From positions 372,001-436,000 of the forward strand of contig NZ_CAKLPZ010000001.1 of assembly GCF_923081025.1 (NCBI RefSeq): DNA of 64,000 nt, in the 5' to 3' direction. Under the pieces are notes generated by a model. That model was given only the letters and a program-made list of their open reading frames with translations, was not told the origin of the DNA and ran no database searches. Numbering within the stretch: position 1 is the stretch's first letter; every line of letters begins with the position of its first letter. This DNA comes from Neolewinella maritima. GTDB lineage: Bacteria > Bacteroidota > Bacteroidia > Chitinophagales > Saprospiraceae. Shown here piece after piece: positions 61,417 to 64,000 of the stretch. Both the position numbers and the translations under genes were made by a program.

Positions 61417-61932
61417 ATGCAATCCGTGCACCTGATCACCGTTTTCATTCTATTTATTCTGGGTTGCTCGTCTCCTGGCACCCTGCCTACAGTAGCTGCG
61501 GATGAAGCGCCTTCCGCCAGCACTACCACCACCTTCGTATTCGGCACCCGCGGCGGCCACGGCGCAGAAACTTACCTGCGCCTCAAGGACGGTATCCTCT
61601 ACCGCAGCGCCTACGCCGGCCTGCGCACCAACGATCCGGACTACGCCTTCAATTCCGATGACCCGGCCGGAGACGAATCCAACTGGGAGCGTATAGGCCC
61701 CGCCCCGGCCGAGGCCAATGATCTTGCTACTAGCTTTCCCGAGGAGGCCTTCGCCCAATTGCAGGAGACAGACAACTGCCCCGCCCTGGCCTACGACGGG
61801 AGCTGTCCGCTCGTAGGGGTAGGGGAGGGCCGTGCGTACCGCAGCTACTTCGGCGACTTTGCGGAGCAAGCCGAGGTGGCCGCTTACATGGAGCGGGTCG
61901 GACAGTTCGTGACCGGGCAGGCAGATCAGTAG
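61417..61932 (+). CDS. lipoprotein, unknown function
   Basis: A 171-aa protein with a clear lipoprotein signal (VFILFILGCSS, Cys at about 17). The mature part has a Thr/Ser linker and then a compact domain with Trp and several Cys (ETDNCPALAYDGSCPLVG), perhaps disulfide-linked. Family not recognised. Its 3' end faces that of the DUF6503 gene 15 bp away. Confidence 0.65.
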   Translation: MQSVHLITVFILFILGCSSPGTLPTVAADEAPSASTTTTFVFGTRGGHGAETYLRLKDGILYRSAYAGLRTNDPDYAFNSDDPAGDESNWERIGPAPAEANDLATSFPEEAFAQLQETDNCPALAYDGSCPLVGVGEGRAYRSYFGDFAEQAEVAAYMERVGQFVTGQADQ

Positions 61933-61947
61933 AACAGGACCTGGAAG

Positions 61948-62817
61948 TTATTCGCTATCCGGGAGGTCGTTGTACACCTGTGCGTCGGCCGGCCGATCGA
62001 AGAAGTCATCGGCCAGACTGCGGAAGGCATAGTCCGTCACCTCGATCTCGGTCACCGGTTCGCTCACCTCGCCGTCGTTCCACATGTACGTAGTGTAGCC
62101 GGTGGGCAGACTCAGCCCGTCCACCTTGGTCTTCCCGGTCAGCACCATCAGCTTTTCGGGGGTGCTGCCGCCGTCGGGGAAGAAGCCGGGGTAAGACACC
62201 ACGTAGCGCAGCGCATCCAGCTGTCCGGTTTCGGGGTGCAGGTACAGTACGTAGTAGTCCTCCGACGCATCACCCGTACCCTGGGCGTAGGTCACGCGCA
62301 CCATATCGTAGGTGGTGCCGTCCAGATCGGCCGCGGGCATGGCTTCGAAGTTGATGCCTTCATCGGCCAGCACGAAGGGCAGGCCCACGAAGTAGTAGGG
62401 TGTCAAGGCCCAGAAGCGCGGACTCATTCCCTCTACCTTTTCGCCGTCGGCCGACCACGCATCCGTACCGTCGTAGCCGTAGCGCACCGTCGTATCGCTG
62501 GCCAGCTGGTGTACCGCGCGGCTGCGCAGGTAGTCGTTGGTGATGTAGGTGTCCCGGGGCGTACTTCCGTCCAGGGGCCGGTAGTTGAAGTGGTAGTACA
62601 GGGCGCCGTTGCCGTACCAGGCTTCCAGTCCGCCCATGGCGTTGATGGCCCGTAGTACCTGCTGGGCGGGGGCGCTGGTGCCGAGTCGTTCGGTAGCAGC
62701 GGCGATCCGCTCCGCATGGGGAGTACTGGTTTCTTCGACCACTACTTCAGCAGTAGGCTCGGTATCTGGACTACAGGCCAGAAGCAGGAGAAAGGAGAGG
62801 AGGGTGAGGTAGCGCAT
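61948..62817 (-). CDS. DUF6503-type lipoprotein
   Basis: A 289-aa lipoprotein with signal MRYLTLLSFLLLLACSPD. The body is beta-rich and resembles LolA/LppX-like lipid-binding folds of the DUF6503 family: AINAMGGLEAWYGNGALYYHF, DGTDAWSADGEKV, LALTPYYFVGLPF-like aromatic segments, and YYVLYLHPETGQLDALRY. It probably sits in the outer-membrane inner leaflet. Function unknown. Confidence 0.8.
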   Translation of the reverse strand: MRYLTLLSFLLLLACSPDTEPTAEVVVEETSTPHAERIAAATERLGTSAPAQQVLRAINAMGGLEAWYGNGALYYHFNYRPLDGSTPRDTYITNDYLRSRAVHQLASDTTVRYGYDGTDAWSADGEKVEGMSPRFWALTPYYFVGLPFVLADEGINFEAMPAADLDGTTYDMVRVTYAQGTGDASEDYYVLYLHPETGQLDALRYVVSYPGFFPDGGSTPEKLMVLTGKTKVDGLSLPTGYTTYMWNDGEVSEPVTEIEVTDYAFRSLADDFFDRPADAQVYNDLPDSE

Positions 62818-62964
62818 AGTAGCTAGTTAAGGGTGTGAGGACACCCGGGGCGGACGAAAGTTTGCTTTCCCACTGGGCGGGCTTGATCCGAGTAAGAGAA
62901 AATCACACTACACCACACATCCAAGCGGTGCGTAAGGGGGTTACCGCTGCGATACCGATGCCCT

Positions 62965-63528
62965 ATGCCCCCCAGCACTATTCCCATCAGCAAGCAGCTG
63001 TCCCTCACCACCCTCACGCCCGCTGACCAGCCCGGAATTTGGGAGCTCATGCACCGTATCTACCCACCCGCCTACCATAACTTCTGGCCGGACGGTGGCC
63101 GCTGGTACGTCGGTAGCCTCTACAATCCCGCTCACTTCGCTGGGGAGCTTAGCGTAGCGGACACCCTTTACTGCAGTATCCGCTGGGAAGGCGACGTAGT
63201 GGGTATCGTCCGCGTCGTAGACCATCAGCCGCTGCCCGAGCAGCCCGAACGACGGGCCAGCAAGCTGCACCGGCTTTACCTCGACCAGCGCGTCCACGGC
63301 CGCGGCATCGGCCGCACGGTCATCGAGTGGGTGATCGCTACCCGCCGTGCCCGCGGACAGGAACTGCTCTGGCTGGATACCATGGAGCAGGCGCCCGCCG
63401 CCCGTGCATTCTACCAGCAGCTGGGCTTCACCGAATCGGCCTACGTACAGTTGGATATGCCGCTGCTGTACCCCAGTATGCGGGGCATGTACCGGGTGGC
63501 GCTGCCGCTACACGATGCCCAGATGTAG
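62965..63528 (+). CDS. GNAT-family N-acetyltransferase
   Basis: A 187-aa acetyl-CoA-dependent acetyltransferase. LSLTTLTPADQPGIWELMHRIYPPAY at the N-terminus, then the acetyl-CoA-binding motif A LDQRVHGRGIGRTVIEW (RGxGxG-type R-G-R-G-I-G) and LLWLDTMEQAPAARAFYQQLGF with the general-acid Tyr region. Substrate unknown. The 3' end overlaps the converging aspartoacylase-like gene by 21 bp. Confidence 0.88.
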   Translation: MPPSTIPISKQLSLTTLTPADQPGIWELMHRIYPPAYHNFWPDGGRWYVGSLYNPAHFAGELSVADTLYCSIRWEGDVVGIVRVVDHQPLPEQPERRASKLHRLYLDQRVHGRGIGRTVIEWVIATRRARGQELLWLDTMEQAPAARAFYQQLGFTESAYVQLDMPLLYPSMRGMYRVALPLHDAQM

Positions 63529-64000
63529 GACGCGGCCGCCGCTGCGGTTCACGGGCATAGTGCTCTTGCCGATCACTACGCCGTCCTCTGGTGCCAGGTA
63601 CTGCTCCTTGAGGGTGCCGAATACGTCGCGCTGACTGGCGATCAGGTCACCCTTTTTGACCTCGGCCAGCAGATCTACTTCTACGGTCAGCAGACCGCCG
63701 GTGTGGGTGTAAATCCAGTAGCTTCGCTTACAGAGAATAGGCCCTGACTCCGTGGAGGAAGGCTGAATGATCTCGTCCTGCGTCATCTTCAGGTAGCTCA
63801 GCGCATTGTGAATGCCTTCGATACCGCTCCGGATCAGCTTCTTTTGGTACACTCCGGGGTTACCTACCTCCAGGGTAATGGCGGGAATGTCCAACGCATC
63901 GGCCGATCCGCGCAGGGTCTTGTCGTTCGGTGGGTTGTGGACGATCAACTGGGGATTCTGCAGGATGGCCAGCTGGCGGGTGATCTCGTGCGACATATCG
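63508..64000 (-). CDS. succinylglutamate desuccinylase/aspartoacylase family protein (5' part outside window)
   Basis: The visible 164 residues are the C-terminal part of an M14-like zinc deacylase; the frame remains open through the right edge. Segments PAITLEVGNPGVYQKKL with the catalytic Glu, then GILTVEVDLLAEVKKGDLIA-like strands (THTGGLLTVEVDLL) and FGTLKEQYLAPEDGVVIG, which form the C-terminal beta domain. The zinc-binding HxxE motif would be outside the window. Confidence 0.85.
   Translation of the reverse strand, partial: DMSHEITRQLAILQNPQLIVHNPPNDKTLRGSADALDIPAITLEVGNPGVYQKKLIRSGIEGIHNALSYLKMTQDEIIQPSSTESGPILCKRSYWIYTHTGGLLTVEVDLLAEVKKGDLIASQRDVFGTLKEQYLAPEDGVVIGKSTMPVNRSGGRVLHLGIV

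Overview
The window looks like chromosomal DNA of a gliding-type, T9SS-bearing Bacteroidota, most likely a marine member of the Saprospiria/Lewinella group. The support is: gldL-gldM-gldN; a secreted hydrolase and an adhesin remnant that end in T9SS C-terminal sorting domains; a CarboxypepD_reg-type TonB receptor; TAnnTTTG-like -7 elements (TACCTTTG, TACCTTCG, TACTTTTG) instead of sigma70 boxes and Shine-Dalgarno sites; and high GC (39 of 60 bases in one mfd line). The placement is inferred from gene content, with no database search.

Layout. 0-5 kb: gapA-pgk-GAF protein, two tandem tRNA-Glu genes, a coiled-coil membrane protein. 5-19 kb: envelope and housekeeping genes (nhaD, queA, sppA, a TamA/BamA-like porin, lnt, recO, hpd, bamA, uppS), with unusual mini-hairpin arrays on both sides of hpd. 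19-26 kb: a TonB receptor followed by a T9SS-exported alpha/beta hydrolase, a beta-barrel protein and a SAM hydrolase. 26-32 kb: divergent esterases and a tight cysQ-glycosyltransferase-FAD oxidoreductase-kynU operon. 32-38.6 kb: a DUF3089 lipoprotein, a PPOX protein, an unknown SANT-like protein, msrA, then gldLMN. 38.7-42.2 kb: mfd.

42.2-52.2 kb is an accessory defence island. A WYL regulator reads leftward. Divergent from it is a retron: a ~250-nt ncRNA locus bounded by a 20-bp a1/a2 inverted repeat (43394-43415 with 43614-43633), a retron reverse transcriptase (NAxxH, YADD and VTG motifs), then two AT-rich overlapping or abutting genes. These encode a degenerate GHKL/histidine-kinase-like protein and a large receiver-domain protein ending in a HEPN-type RNase motif. 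I do not recall this phosphorelay-like effector pair for any characterised retron, and it is the best candidate for an undescribed system here. A second module, an SF1 helicase overlapping a TPR/OB-fold protein, follows.

52.2-54 kb is decayed DNA with gene remnants. 54-58.4 kb is a sulfur/persulfide cluster: a rhodanese lipoprotein, a Crp/Fnr regulator, two YeeE/YedE half-transporters, a persulfide dioxygenase-rhodanese fusion and a TlpA thioredoxin. It has a textbook Crp/Fnr palindrome plus a second perfect palindrome in front of its promoter. 58.4-64 kb holds a TRIC channel, an Ldh-family oxidoreductase, several small secreted proteins or lipoproteins, a GNAT acetyltransferase and the end of an aspartoacylase-like gene.
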